Source: Macropodus opercularis
Lineage: Eukaryota; Chordata; Actinopteri; Anabantiformes; Osphronemidae
NCBI GenBank assembly: GCA_030770545.1
Contig: CM061100.1
Coordinates: 5,339,501 to 5,403,500, forward strand
Direction of reading: 5' to 3'
Length of the DNA: 64,000 nt
Shown here in pieces: positions 52,727 through 64,000 of the stretch; the first letter of the stretch is position 1, and the number at the start of each line of letters is the position of its first letter. The translations under genes and the position numbers were made by a program. Below the pieces are notes generated by a model. The model searched no databases. It had not been told where the DNA came from and was given only the letters and a program-made list of their open reading frames with translations.

Positions 52727-52924
52727 GGTCATCTGCTTCCTGTTTATATGGGACCATATAACAGTTCAGTCTTCCCGCCAGGACCCGCTGGCCACTGAGC
52801 AACATGTCACCAAGCAATATGACTGGCTCATCTCTGACCGCGGCCCTTTCCACCACTCTCGGAGCTATCTGTCCTTTGTGGAAAGATTCCGCCAAGGATT
52901 TACGACCAGATATAAAATTTATAG
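52707..52924 (+). CDS. brinp1: BRINP1, N-terminal coding exon (partial)
   Basis: This exon encodes residues 1-72 of a protein that in vertebrates is about 760 residues long. BRINP1 is a neuron-specific, secretory-pathway protein with a MACPF domain and cysteine-rich regions. It is induced by BMP and retinoic acid, and forced expression slows the cell cycle. Residues 1 to about 21 (MNWRFIEVICFLFIW, then polar) form a signal peptide. Residues 39-57 (DWLISDRGPFHHSRSYLSF) and the following VER-RQGFTTRYKIYR match remembered mammalian BRINP1 almost exactly. BRINP2 and BRINP3 instead have forms like 'DRGPFHRSQEYADFVDR...FSTRYKIYR', so paralogue 1 is favoured. The MACPF region starts near the exon end and continues outside the window. 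The start is chosen because it aligns with MNWRF of the family and has A at -3. Confidence 0.93.
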
Positions 52925-55632
52925 GTGAGTTCACTTTCAGCCTCTGTACTGATGCCACTCAGACTCTCTGTTTTAGTTGTTCTTCTATTTTGAGGTTTTA
53001 GTTGCAAAGAGCCTTCCGTCCTATTAAATGTGCTCTCGTTATATGTAGTTGCAGCCTTTCTCATGCTTCTGGTTTTATTCCATCATTTTTCATGCATTCC
53101 TGGCACTTGCTGTAATATGTAAATGTACGTAAATGATTCACGATTCTAAAGGTGAAAAGATGTGTGTCCTAAAATGTATCAAGTCCCATCATTCTGTGAG
53201 GACTATATTTAAACTACTACTTTTCAGTGTGATGTCAAAATCCCTAAAACCAGCTGTTGTTTTCATCAGCTTTCATTCGTTTTCTTCTCTGCTCTGAGAC
53301 TCAGTAATTCCAGGATGCTGTATGTTTTCTGCCAAATATTTTACGTTGCATCAGGCATATTCTCATAGTTCACAGAGCTACATAAATTATATGGTTAGAA
53401 ACCTGCGTTCTTGGAATGAAGCACTTTGATGAGCTTGCGTCCTTCTGCCGTCTCTTAACTCAAACATATAGAAGGACTGCGACGGAGTCATTTGCTGTAT
53501 TTCTTTGCCAGTTCTTTGACAGTTTGTTCGCTCCGTCTTCTCTCTCAGTAACTTGCTACAGCCCCGGGTCCCCACTGGCTTTCGTGCTTGATATTGTCAC
53601 ATGAACAGTAAACAATGCATTTGCATAATGTGCAACTTGACAGAGCAGGATGCTGCACAGAGACATGAATCTCAAAGGCAAAACTTCTGAAGCCGTAGCC
53701 CGTACAGCCGCCGCGCGCTGCCTGTGACGCTGCAGTGATTTATTAAAACCGAGCGTGTGTTTGCATGTTGGGTGCTGCTGGGAGCGTTGCCGGACCCAGG
53801 TGGCTCCTGTTATTTCTCCCTCATAACAAACCATTAGTGGCATCAGTATCAACCATCAGCGCTAGATATCCCTTTCCTCTTGACAAGACAATTAAATCCT
53901 GCATTAACTCCAAGCAAATTTGGATGCACTGTATTTCTCATTAAAAATAAATCAACAAGGCACATTCACATCTGTCAGACATCTGCTGACCTGTCAGACT
54001 AAGTACTATTAATGGCAAAACAAAAGATGCTTTTACGTGTGGAATAAATGTTTTGGAAATAGCCTGATGCTGTTTTGAATAAAGGCTGTGGGACATTCTC
54101 AGAGAGTTTCAGATATTTTCAAGGTTTTCCGTCTCAAACTGGACATGGGTTTGATTTCAGCGATTAGTACGTCTCACTTAGAAAGATGGAGGAAATCAGT
54201 GACATCAGCTGGTGTAGTGTTTGGTTGGAATGAAATCATACATACCCTTGGTCCTCCTCTGCACATGATTGCCCAGCCGTGCTCTACTCTAACCAGCAAT
54301 GAGGACTGAATCGCTTTGTAAATTTCCCCAGGGTCTTTCACTGCCTCGACGATTTAGTCGTGGAAAGTGGTTGAATCAGATTTGCGGAGAGACAAAGCAT
54401 CCAGTCCTTTCGGGTTCCCTTATCAAGAGAGATTACCCCAGAGGCACGCTGTGCGGACAATGCCAACCTGATCACCAGCAAACAAATCTGCCCCATCTTT
54501 AATATGGGCACTGTGCCTAATCTGAAGGATAAACACAGTTTCAGGAGGTGCCAGCCTCTTGTCTACTGCTCTGAAAAGGTCACTGTCACTTGAAGGGGAA
54601 AGACACACCACAAGGCACCAATTATCCTCTCCCTCTAGACCTATGTCTCTTAAAGGAATGATTGGAGTGTGTTTTATGTGAGTAATCGCTGTGTCACTGG
54701 TGATTGCAATCTTCAGACTGGATTCCTTTTCTACTTCCCTGTTATTATATGCACACGTGTACATTTCCTGTAGAGTATGCAGCTGCCACAAGGGAGCCGC
54801 TTTCACATGCGCCGCATGCCGCTCTCGTGTCAGAGCTGGAGGTGAATAATGTGCACCAGCGTGTGCTGCGGTTAGCGGTGAGACGTGATGGCCTGTTCTG
54901 CTCCTACTAGCATCTTCCGTTTTGTTGGTTGTACTCTATTATGAGGTTTGATGTGTTTCAGATGACGCGTGTATGGTCTTTGTTTGCAGAGCTCTGTCTT
55001 AGGTTCTTGTGAGGCTGAGTGAAAAATCCAATATAAATGCAAATCTGGTAACCATTAATGCATTTTAAAGGCGAATTGGCATTGCACTATAATCAAATAA
55101 GCGAAATGAGGGTTGTTATTTAGAATAAAAGAAATATATTTATGAAAACGCATAGCTCTGATTCATCAGCGTTTGAAAAGCTGGGTTGAAATGAATAAAC
55201 ACAAAGGGTTGATAGGTACTAGACCAGAGTTCATCAAAACCATAATATTCATCTAAGGAAAGCGCTGTTACTTTGTAATTCATTTGAAACAGGGAAATTG
55301 AGTCGTCGTATGTTTTACTGCCCTCTTTATGAAAACCAGATGGGTAAGTGCTCTGGACTTGGCAGAAGGAGTATCTATGGAAATGGATGTTTTCATGACC
55401 CATTTGACAGTGAGAAGGACGTTGCATAAAATCTACTTGTGCTGCTGGCATCAGAGAAGAAGAAACAAACATCATATTTAAACATCGCCAACGAGGCACA
55501 ACAAAAGTCAGCAGGATGTTCATTGGTGGGATGGATCAGAGGGGGCCTGACGGTCTGGGCTTCAAAGCAGGACGTAGCACAGTAAAACAAATGGTGTACG
55601 ACTGTAACAGCTAGCAAAATAAATATACGATA

Positions 55633-55870
55633 TGCATGTATACAGTACTGTGCAAAAAATGCTGTAAACAAAGAATGATTTCAGAAATTTAAATAGTGAT
55701 TGGTTGTACAAAATGCAAAGTGAGCGATCAAATCAAATCAATTTTTGGTGTCACTATGTCAGTGCTGGAAGCGATGGCACGGCCACCACAGAGCCCTGAT
55801 CTCAGCATCATGGAGTGTGTCTGGGATTTATAATCAGTGAAGATTTCATGTTTCTTACCTCACCTGCCTT
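55633..55870 (+). mobile_element. Tc1-like DNA transposon remnant, internally deleted
   Basis: The left part (ACAGTACTGTGCAAAAAATG, later ATCAAATCAATTTTTGGTGT) resembles the end of common fish Tc1-like elements, whose copies start 'TACTGTGCAAAAGTCTTAGGCA' and contain 'ATCAAATCAATATTTGGTGTGACCA' (from memory). At 55777-55833 one frame reads ARPPQSPDLSIMECVWDL then a stop. This corresponds to the QSPDLNPIE-VW block of Tc1 transposases with the last catalytic acidic residue retained as E. Most of the transposase gene is missing, so the copy is dead. Exact ends and target duplication were not found. Confidence 0.65.
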
Positions 55871-57096
55871 TGTGAGGCACGTGTGCAAACATTCTTGGAA
55901 TGATAAATTATCCAAAGTAACATTTCAGTTTATTTATGCTTGACTTTATTCTTCCTCTCGTGATTCAATTTTGCGACCATACGCCAGCATTCATGCCGCA
56001 GTAAAAGCTGCTTTGTATGCGACTAATGTTACTCCACCGAATTCCTATCTGCAGAAAACATGACATGGTCTCTTAAGCCGACGTCCAGCTATAGGAAGTG
56101 ATGTTAAAAAGCGTCTCGGCGGCTCCCGTGGCTGGCTCCCACAGAGCAGAGCACAAAATCAGTAGAGTACAAGGCCGTAGGAACGTGGCCATGCATGAGG
56201 TTCAGCCAACGTGAACCTCTTAAATATTCATTACATCTTCAGACAGTGTGGCAAATAGAAGGTACAAATACAGATGTGGGTGTTTAAAGGTGAAGCCTAA
56301 TGTCTGTAGGTGGTTCATCTTAAATTTTACAGCGTGCTTCCACTGACTGTGGCAACGGTGCCAAATATTTCACATGCTATCACATTATATCCTACAGTTG
56401 AAATCTCATACTTCCTTTCATCTATTATGCTCATAGTATCTAATTAACTTAACAACGTGATGTAACTTAGCAACCTTACTACTCAAATTAAGAGCATTAA
56501 ACGTCTACACTACTGAACAGGAACCTATCTTGTATTTATTATATTATTAATTATGGATCAACTGGAAACACTTTTGCATCTACAGCATCATTGCATCCAT
56601 GTCGTCTGTTATTTTTTTATGGACACGATGGAAAAATGTGTCTTTAATACTATAAAAAGCAAACATTATAATTTCTACCTGAGTTAGTCTGGTTTCATTT
56701 GATCACATAAACGCTGTTGGGGCTCTTTGTGAATGCCGTCCCAGCCTGCTGGGAATATATTTGACAGCAGTAAAATTACAGGATGGTGTCCACATGCACA
56801 GCGTGCTTCATTCTGAAAAGGTTTCATGTGGTCAGGAGGACCATTAATCAAACCATCAATTCTAGGGTCTGTGAGTGACCTTCCTTCCAAACCATGCGCC
56901 ACCCTGCCACCTAAATATCACTGTATTCAGTATGTAAGCATGTGGTTTTCAGTGCATGGCCATATCCCACTGTAGGTGTGTTGCAGTACTTTATACCACG
57001 AAGCATATAGTCCTCTTTAATATTTGAACTCTGTCATTGTTTTTTAATTTTGATTTTTAAAATGTACCTTTACCCTAAAGATATTGTAGCTTCATT

Positions 57097-57125
57097 CTTT
57101 CATCAAACATCTGTTTGATGTAAAG
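57097..57125. repeat. Short inverted repeat
   Basis: CATCAAACA at 57101-57109 and its exact reverse complement at 57112-57120 surround a 2-base spacer. Flanking CTTT and AAAG extend the symmetry with one extra base. A copy of CATCAAACA recurs at 57338-57346. Probably incidental. Confidence 0.6.
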
Positions 57126-60100
57126 TTTGACAGGCGTTCATGTGGTCATATTTAATTCAAGCACATTATGCACAACTGAATGTTTCCTTCATGATATTAA
57201 TTATTCCTAACCATAATCAGTCCATGGACAACCACTTGATCAGCACAAAACCGTGCATGCGTAATGTGCACTCTCTAATCACTAACCTCCAATTTGCATG
57301 TGCAACTTATTTTATTCCATCTCGTATTTGAACCCTTCATCAAACAGATATTGAGACTCACTATGCCTCAGTTTTCTTTTAATCTGTTTTGAGGACATGG
57401 TTGTACAGTATGTTGCATGTTAACATGTTACAATGAACAAGTAGCAATAACAAACCCCCCTGTGCTTCGTCGTGTGTTCAGTGTCTCTCTCTGTCACTGC
57501 TCATCTGGAGCCCATTTGTTTCAAACAGAAACAAGGTGTAACATTTGTCCGACTCAGGTCTTGAATTAGTTTGGATGAACCATCTGTAATTGGATAGAGC
57601 GAGCGAAGGCTGATTTGATGTAGTCTGCAGATTTGCAGAGAGAGGCTGCAGCAATGTTTAATTCAGCAGGCCGTAGCCAAAGGAGGAGCGGGAGCGAGGC
57701 AGTCAGGAAGTTAGGAGGGATGAAAAAGACTGAAGAAAGATGACAGAGACACCGAGGGGTGTGAGATGCCATTAGGCAGCCAGACAGGAAGGCACTAAAA
57801 GCGTGGGATAAAGGAAAATGTATATAGGTGCAAGAGACACGGAAGAGAGTCCGGTGAGTTCAGTATCAAAACAAGGAATAAGCGGAGCAGACATGTACAC
57901 TGGCAGCGAGGTCAAAGCCAAGGTGAGGAAGACACACAACTCTGATGCATCGGAGTGACTCACATGAATCACGAACACCACACGTCCACGCATAGTTTTC
58001 TGTTGCTAGCAAATCTAAAACAAAAGGCATCTATTATTAAAGTCCTGTCTGCATCTCATCACAGCTGTGATGACGTGTTTATCATCTGTGACAGTGATTA
58101 GATCCATATAACTATTTTTATTCCTCCATGTACTCGTCTGCCAATTGTCAGTAGATGAAACAACAGTGTAGTATTTATGTGTCACTGTTTATTTTTAATT
58201 TGTAAGAGGACATCGACATTATTATGGCGTTGTCCGATTCAAATCAATCGTCTTCCAATTATACAAGTGAGAAGAGTTAAAGATAAACGTCATCATCATT
58301 TACATAATATCCTCCGTTTTCCCAGTACGTCTCTCAAAAACAGTTGATATTGTTGCAGGGAGGTATTTTGTTGTGAAATCTATACAGCTCCTGAACGTGT
58401 CACAGAGAAACGGATCTTGGCTGTCGCTTTATGCTCTGGCAGCGGACGTGAAGTCCCATTTGCTGACTGAAGCAGTAATCTCTTCCAAACTTGCTTCAGC
58501 CAGTGAAGCGCGCTGAGCTGACCATTTATTTTCTAGTAAAATCTAAATTTAACATGCGATACCTAATTTTTGTGAGTACCGCTGGCTGAGAGACACAGGA
58601 AATAACATGGGCATAACTGGTGGTGAATAAAAATTGAATCAGAATTTATTAACATAAGGCTGTTTGTGCTGGATGACACAGTTAATTCGCATAGGAATAC
58701 AATTTACTCTAATCTCTTTTAAGATAATCTCGCCCTTTTACACACACAGAGACAGACATACACGAAACAAAATACTATCCCGGAGCTAAGCTGCAATTAC
58801 AATCACTGGAGAAATACTGATGCTGGGTGTTAATCTGCATTTCTCAGATGTATAAGTTAGTGAGAATTCACAGAGGCTGGTCTGGGGAGGGATTCGATGC
58901 GACTTCTTTTCTCCACCCTCGTGGTAAAAAGCCCCCGCTGTTGGACAACTTAATTACTGGCAAATAAGGGATGGTAATTAGAGGAGAAACAGGAGGCCAG
59001 GAGAAACTGTCAGGGTTAAGTACTGACTAATTCACTGTGTGGGACGTCTGTGCCTCTCTCCCTTGAGAAAGGCAATGCAAACGCTACCAAGCAACAAGCT
59101 CTGAGGAGATACTGGAGCAGCCGCGTCTCATAAAACCCTTCCTGTGATGTCCTGAACTAAGCTGCTAAACATACAGACTGTAGCAGAAAAATGAGTCCAG
59201 GATTTTCTTAAACGATATCTGAAAGGTGCAGTATTAGTCACAAGAAAACAATTATGCTGCGTATTTGTGGCCCTCAAATGCAAAACATGACATTGGTTGT
59301 ATACTTTTAATTCCCAAAGTTAGAGCCGACAACTCCCAATAAACATACAGTAAACCATCAACCCACTGTGTTTATTTTAGCAGAGCAGACCGAAGGTTGG
59401 ACTGAAGTCGGTTTGTATGTATTCAGCAGAATCAAAGCTCAACGGCTAAAGAACAGTTCACAAATGAGAGGCGGTGAAATATCAGTTGTGCAAGCAGAAC
59501 AAATAACACTTGATCTTTATCAAAAGGCCTTCGGCATAATAAAAACGATTGTTTCTATATAAAGATAACACTACAATGAATCTAATTAGTCAGCTTTTCT
59601 ACTTTTACAGTCAAATGGTGAAACTGTACTCCAGCAAAATTAGAAATACTTCAAAATACTACCTCAGCAAAGGTGTCTCATCTTGGTGTGTGCTCTATCC
59701 TGCAGTCAGCGGAAAGCCATGTTATGTGTGTGTGACCTACCTAAACACAAAACTGTTTATTTCAGGCCTCCTGCAGAACATCTGAGTCAGTTCACTCGCA
59801 GCAAAACACTGAAAACGTTGGGTATGTTGTTTATGTCAGGTTCTTGTTTGGTGGGAACGTAGAAAGGTCACATCCAGAATTTATTTCAGGAGGGATTTTA
59901 TGTCCTATCTACCTCAAACTCTGTCAAGACTTTAAGCGGTAGATGCATTACAGCTGGACGTAGGCTGTAATTTCTTGTTTACTCAAAGACCTTTTGTGTC
60001 ATTTGAGGGATAAGTAAATATAGAAATTAATGCCTGTGAAGTTGAATGTGCAGTGATTTACAGGTTTCTAGACGATACGGCCCAGGTATGTAGACATCAC

Positions 60101-60149
60101 TGAGGCTCTGAGCTTGAGAACACTCCATTTGAAAGACAAGATAATAGAA

Positions 60150-60480
60150 ATTACGATGAAGTCTCAGCTTTAATTTTAAGCAGGCTTATGTCAATACAAA
60201 TGCTTCAGAGACAGTCTTTTGTAATAAAGTGTGCAAATTCCAAGAGATTCAGAAGTGATTGGACACATGTAAGGCAGCGACTGTTCGATTCGTAGTTCAC
60301 GCACAGAGCTCACGCATGAGTCGTGGTTGATTGAGAGTGGAGGGTTGTTGCCCTTTAGACTGAGGTTTGTGGAGTGCGTCAGTAAAAAGACTAATGAAGT
60401 CATGATGCTTCAGCGAACTACGAGGTAAAGTGTGCATAAGCCTCAAAAAGCGTTGGACTCATCGGACAACAGAACAATGA
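60150..60480. mobile_element. Degenerate DNA-transposon-like remnant, putative
   Basis: Phrases such as TCTCAGCTTTAATTTTAAGC, CAGAAGTGATTGGACAC and GGACTCATCGGACAACAGAAC resemble stretches of old fish Tc1/mariner-like repeats ('CTCAGCTTTAATTTTAAGG', 'AAGTAATTGGACAA', 'GACTCATCAGACCACAGAAC'), recalled from memory. No coding block or terminal repeat was recognised, and borders are approximate. Confidence 0.35.
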
Positions 60481-61451
60481 TCCTAACTAAACAGATACTT
60501 GCATAGACACATCAGCCAGAAAGACCAAACTGACCCAGTGAAAACGGTTTGTCACAAACGTTCTGATCCCAGGTTGAAGAAACATGCGTTCGTACCGATA
60601 ATGTCTTTGAGTCCAACACGCACAGTCTGTATAAAGATATGAAGCAGTTTAAAAAGAGGAAAAAAGAGTTCGTCAGCGTGATTCACAGGAAGGTTGTTTG
60701 GAGCTCTGGGGGCTCACACAGCAAAGCCCTGATAAGTGGCTTTAACAAGTAATGACATGTTTCTCATTTTCACACTTCAAGCACTGAAGCAGCAATGATT
60801 TTATAGATCACCGCTGACTTGTGCTTGCTTGTGTCCTCTAACACTTCTGGCTATGTATCAACCAACCAAAGAGTAAAACATTTTCCAGAAATGCTGAGGA
60901 TCAGATTGTGCAGTAGATGAGAAGTTCTCGTTCATCCCTTGTAGGTAAAGCCTGGATGTACAAAATGAACAAGTGTAACAGCGTAACACTACCTGTTGTG
61001 AATGAATGAGAATGGTGGTGCTGATTAGCTGTAGCTCCTCTGTCTCATTCAGGTTTTTTATGCTCACCTCATTCATTTTTGTCTGACAATTAAATGAACA
61101 TGATGGAAATTTAGCTGATCATGACAAATTATATAATACATTTGAAAAATGGACTTCAACAAGTCAAAGACTTAAAAATGTACCTTGAACTCTATTCTAT
61201 GCATATACTTAATGGTTCTTACGACCATTACTATACAAAGTCACAACTTTCAAATAATTACACGTCTTTACGTAGAGTATCTTCTACCAGTTAAAGTTAT
61301 CCTCAGTATTGCTCTTAAAGTGGAGCGTGTAGCAGCGTCCATGCTTTTTCAAACTGCTTTCCAATAAAGCAGACTGTTCTTTTGAATAACACTCATATTG
61401 GATTCGTTCAGTTTGATTTGCAGCCAAAGGTTTCTTCTTTGTGAAGTATCT

Positions 61452-61472
61452 CTCGCTGTCCAAGGTGCTGAA
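61452..61472 (-). promoter_or_regulatory. RE1/NRSE-like REST binding site in intron 2
   Basis: On the minus strand the site reads TTCAGCACC, TT, GGACAG, CGAG. Both half-sites are perfect at canonical spacing and CG at positions 18-19 also fits. Departures are at position 10 and the last two bases, giving about 18 of 21 if T is allowed at position 11. It lies about 8.5 kb inside intron 2 of brinp1, is not part of a visible repeat, and the flanks are somewhat CG-richer than the surrounding intron. REST sites work in either orientation and are often intronic. Binding is inferred. Confidence 0.65.
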
Positions 61473-62769
61473 ATCCATCGGCGAGCGTCGTATTTGCCTC
61501 CGCACTCTTCACAGTTTACGCTGCAATTCCCAACAAGTAGACAAAACATTTTTTTTGTCTGCCAAACAATATCCAGCAGATTTTCTAAAGTGAACTGCAT
61601 ACAGTCGGTGTCGCAGGAGTCTTTGAATATTCTAGGTGAGGAGGATTATGGATTTATTTACTATTTTTTATTTTAGCCATTACACACAACAAATACAGTA
61701 CACGGAAATCATCAGCATAACGCTGTTTTATTTGGGGTGTGACTGACAGTTATTACAGGGCAAACCGAGTTCAGCAGCAAATGGATGGGATACAACGAGC
61801 TGCATCTAGGACACTGACAATAGCCGTCATTTCTTTTTACTGCATGAATGACTTGACCTTGCTGCTCTTTTGGTGCATGTACAATGAAAGTCCTATCTGT
61901 GATTTCATTACAGAACACATAAGGTGAATTGTTTCATCAACAGTAAACAGTAAAGTAGGCCGACAGGCTTTTTACATTAATGGAAGGAGAATAGATGAAA
62001 TGAGCTTCTGAACTGCGCAGGTTTGGGTGTTTTTTTTTGTTTTTTTTTTCAATGAAATGCAAACAAAAACTCTAAAATGATTCTGGGTTCCAATATCAAG
62101 TCGACGTTTGTGGTCCCAGCATTTGTCGTGTGGGCTCATCATCAATTCCCATTCGATCCCTGCCCACACAGTCGAGCTAGTTCATCAGCAGAACTTCTCA
62201 TATTACACAGTTAATTAGGTTCAAACACATGCTCATGTCACTCATCCATGCGCTTGCTTCCGGCACCATGTCCCATCACATTCTTCAGTTAAAGTGAATT
62301 AAGACGTTGTTTTTGATTAGATCCATTTTTGTTTCATTGCTTCATCACAATTACATAATGCACTAACAAAGCTATTATGTCAGCAATCACTTCCCATTTA
62401 AACAATCGCATTTCATTTGCTGCTATGCAAGTAATGGTTAATAACTAACTGTGCATATGGACCTTTAGGTATCGTGGTACAGGAAAATGACGATTTGATT
62501 CAAAACACCCTAGAACGTGCTGTAGGGGAATCACAGGGGTTTAAGTTCTGTTCAAACTTTATTGCTTAACTTCATGACTACAGCAGTAAGTCAATTAGAT
62601 TTATGTTGTTTATTCCCTTTTGTCTTCCTTCTGCAGATATGTAATTAAATAAAATGATGACCCAGCCTTTTTAGATAAGCTTCACACAACAATAGTTATA
62701 CAATTAATGCAAGGAACATTTTCTGCAGAATCATTTCATAGTCTTTACCTTTATTTATTTATTCTTTCT

Positions 62770-63125
62770 CCATTCATCTATTGTCTTAGATGCTTTTTCT
62801 TGCTGGGTTTACACGAGTGCTGGAGCCAATCCCAGCTGCCATTGAGCGAGAGGCAGGTTGCACCTTGGACAGGTCGCCACTCTATCACATACAGTAGAGG
62901 GCCAGCACATAGAGACAGACAACCATTCACACTCAATTTAGAGTCGCCAATTAACCCCAACAGCATGGAAGCTGGAGTCCCCGGAGAAAACCCACGCAGA
63001 CACAGGAACAACATTTCCACAACAGCAATTTCCACACTAAAGGGCATCTGGCCAGGCTGTGGATTCAAATCCAGGCCTTCTGGCTGTGAGGCAGCAATGC
63101 TAACCACTTCACCAACACACCCCGC
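62770..63125 (-). mobile_element. tRNA-headed SINE-like teleost repeat
   Basis: Read on the minus strand, the element starts near 63125 with GTGAAGTGGTTAGCATTGCT (A-box-like, 63094-63105) and GGATTTGAATCC (63061-63072), two changes from the tRNA B box GGGTTCGAATCC. Read on the plus strand it contains the familiar fish blocks GGAGCCAATCCCAGCTGCC, CACCTTGGACAGGTCGCCAC, ACAACCATTCACACTC, TTTAGAGTCGCCAATTAA and CCCGGAGAAAACCCACGCAG. These match a very abundant fish repeat known to me from memory. The open frames on both strands here are not genes. Confidence 0.75.
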
Positions 63126-64000
63126 TTTCAATTAACCTCACTGAATTTAAAAGTACATCTTTTGAAAACAGTGATGTGAAATTAGGTTCTTTCTTTTTGT
63201 CCCTCTCTCTCCATTCGACCCTGCTCTCTCTCATAAGCACTGACAACAATATGGTCATTAATGGAGTAAAGCCAGCAGATTGCAACCATGGGCTCTGCAG
63301 GCGTCACCCATGTTGGAAATCTGATGAGAAGAGGGGAAATGGGCCATTTCTGCTACATGTATATACTGGATCGGTTTGGCTGCCAGTTGATTAAACCTTT
63401 TTCTTGTTGATCATGTTTTTAAATGTTGGACACATACCTGAACCATCATTACCTTGACAGATGTGTGAAAACACGGACAGTGGATGCCAGTTACTGTGAG
63501 CATGCATGAGATTAGATCTAAACCCATTATCGTGGAACAGTTGGTTATTTTTACATCACGTCTCTACCTTTTTTTTTTTTTAGCAGCACTTTAACAGAAT
63601 TTCAAAACAGTCCCTTCAATTTCCACTGCAGTGTTTAGAAATCTGGCCCATGTCTGTATTCAAGTGAAAATAAATAAATCAAGCGCAAGCAAACAGTTCA
63701 GGCCAACCAGAATAACATCCCACCTCCTCCTGTGCAGCCCTTCGTTGTGTAGTGGAGCATGGGATTAAGATTCATTTTATAATATTCGATGTGGTGGCTC
63801 AAATTCATGGACTTTAATAGTATCTGTGTCTGTTTGATTTATTATTGGGCTTCGCCTCCTTATGCCTGTGAAATCATTTGCAACAAAAATCATTATGACA
63901 AACAAAATATTTGTGCATTAATATTCAGTCGTGCAGGTTATTTGCTATGACAGGACTCTAGTCAAGTTCACTGCTGAGCAAATATCACCCAGTACTTTTC

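Larger units (their letters stand above)
52657..52924 (+). other. brinp1: brinp1 exon carrying the start codon
   Basis: The exon runs from the CAG acceptor to the donor TTATAG|GTGAGT. It has 50 bases of leader followed by 218 coding bases and ends two bases into a codon (AG|G, arginine), a phase that fits the known continuation of BRINP1 after KIYR. The leader part contains two upstream ATGs, one of which starts a frame overlapping the true start. Confidence 0.9.
52925..64000 (+). other. brinp1: Intron 2 of brinp1, extends past the window
   Basis: The intron begins GTGAGTTC. No exon encoding the expected continuation (arginine, then a stretch resembling EFARWKV) was seen before 64000, so the intron exceeds 11 kb. 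It contains a Tc1-like remnant at 55.6 kb, a further transposon-like stretch near 60.2 kb, an RE1-like site at 61.46 kb and a SINE-like element at 62.8-63.1 kb. The open frames here, including the 142-codon frame at 62707-63135, come from repeats or chance. Confidence 0.75.

Noticed and set aside
62707..63135. 142-codon open frame on plus and 117-codon frame on minus
   Set aside because: The DNA is a SINE-like teleost repeat; the frames are a by-product of the repeat sequence.

Overview
The window looks like ray-finned (teleost) fish nuclear DNA, probably from a spiny-rayed lineage. The grounds are fragments of repeats typical of teleost genomes (a Tc1-like transposon remnant, a tRNA-headed SINE-like element, and two characteristic repeat tails), many CA/GT microsatellites, long introns with consensus GT/AG splice sites, and one clear vertebrate gene. 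There is no bacterial-style gene packing. Nearly all of the 60-140 codon open frames are chance or repeat-derived.

One gene is firmly recognised: the 5' end of brinp1 (BMP/retinoic-acid-inducible neural-specific protein 1, also DBC1/DBCCR1), on the plus strand. Its first coding exon (52657-52924; ATG at 52707) encodes a signal peptide and the start of the mature protein, and matches vertebrate BRINP1 closely by memory. A CpG-richer stretch around 33.6-34.6 kb contains a likely non-coding first exon ending at a strong donor at 33877/33878. If so, intron 1 is about 18.8 kb. Intron 2 starts at 52925 and runs past the window end, so the rest of the protein, including nearly all of the MACPF domain, lies outside.

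Layout: 1-32.9 kb is apparent intergenic DNA with simple repeats, a few repeat fragments, a perfect 17-bp hairpin at 24359-24396, a cluster of POU octamer-like sites near 19.56-19.62 kb, and one unidentified exon-like open block at 21165-21416. 32.95-33.9 kb is the brinp1 promoter and exon 1. 33.9-52.7 kb is intron 1. 52.7-52.9 kb is the coding exon. 52.9-64 kb is intron 2 with Tc1-like and SINE-like remnants.

The most interesting signal is regulatory. Three strong matches to the RE1/NRSE element bound by the neuronal silencer REST/NRSF were found by eye: a tandem pair 46 bp apart (32956-32976 and 33002-33022) just upstream of the presumed first exon, and a minus-strand site in intron 2 (61452-61472). 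With several upstream ORFs in the leader, one of which ends exactly on the exon 1 splice junction, this suggests transcriptional and translational restraint of a neuron-specific gene. No tRNA, rRNA, CRISPR or intact mobile element was found, and nothing clearly amounts to a wholly new system.
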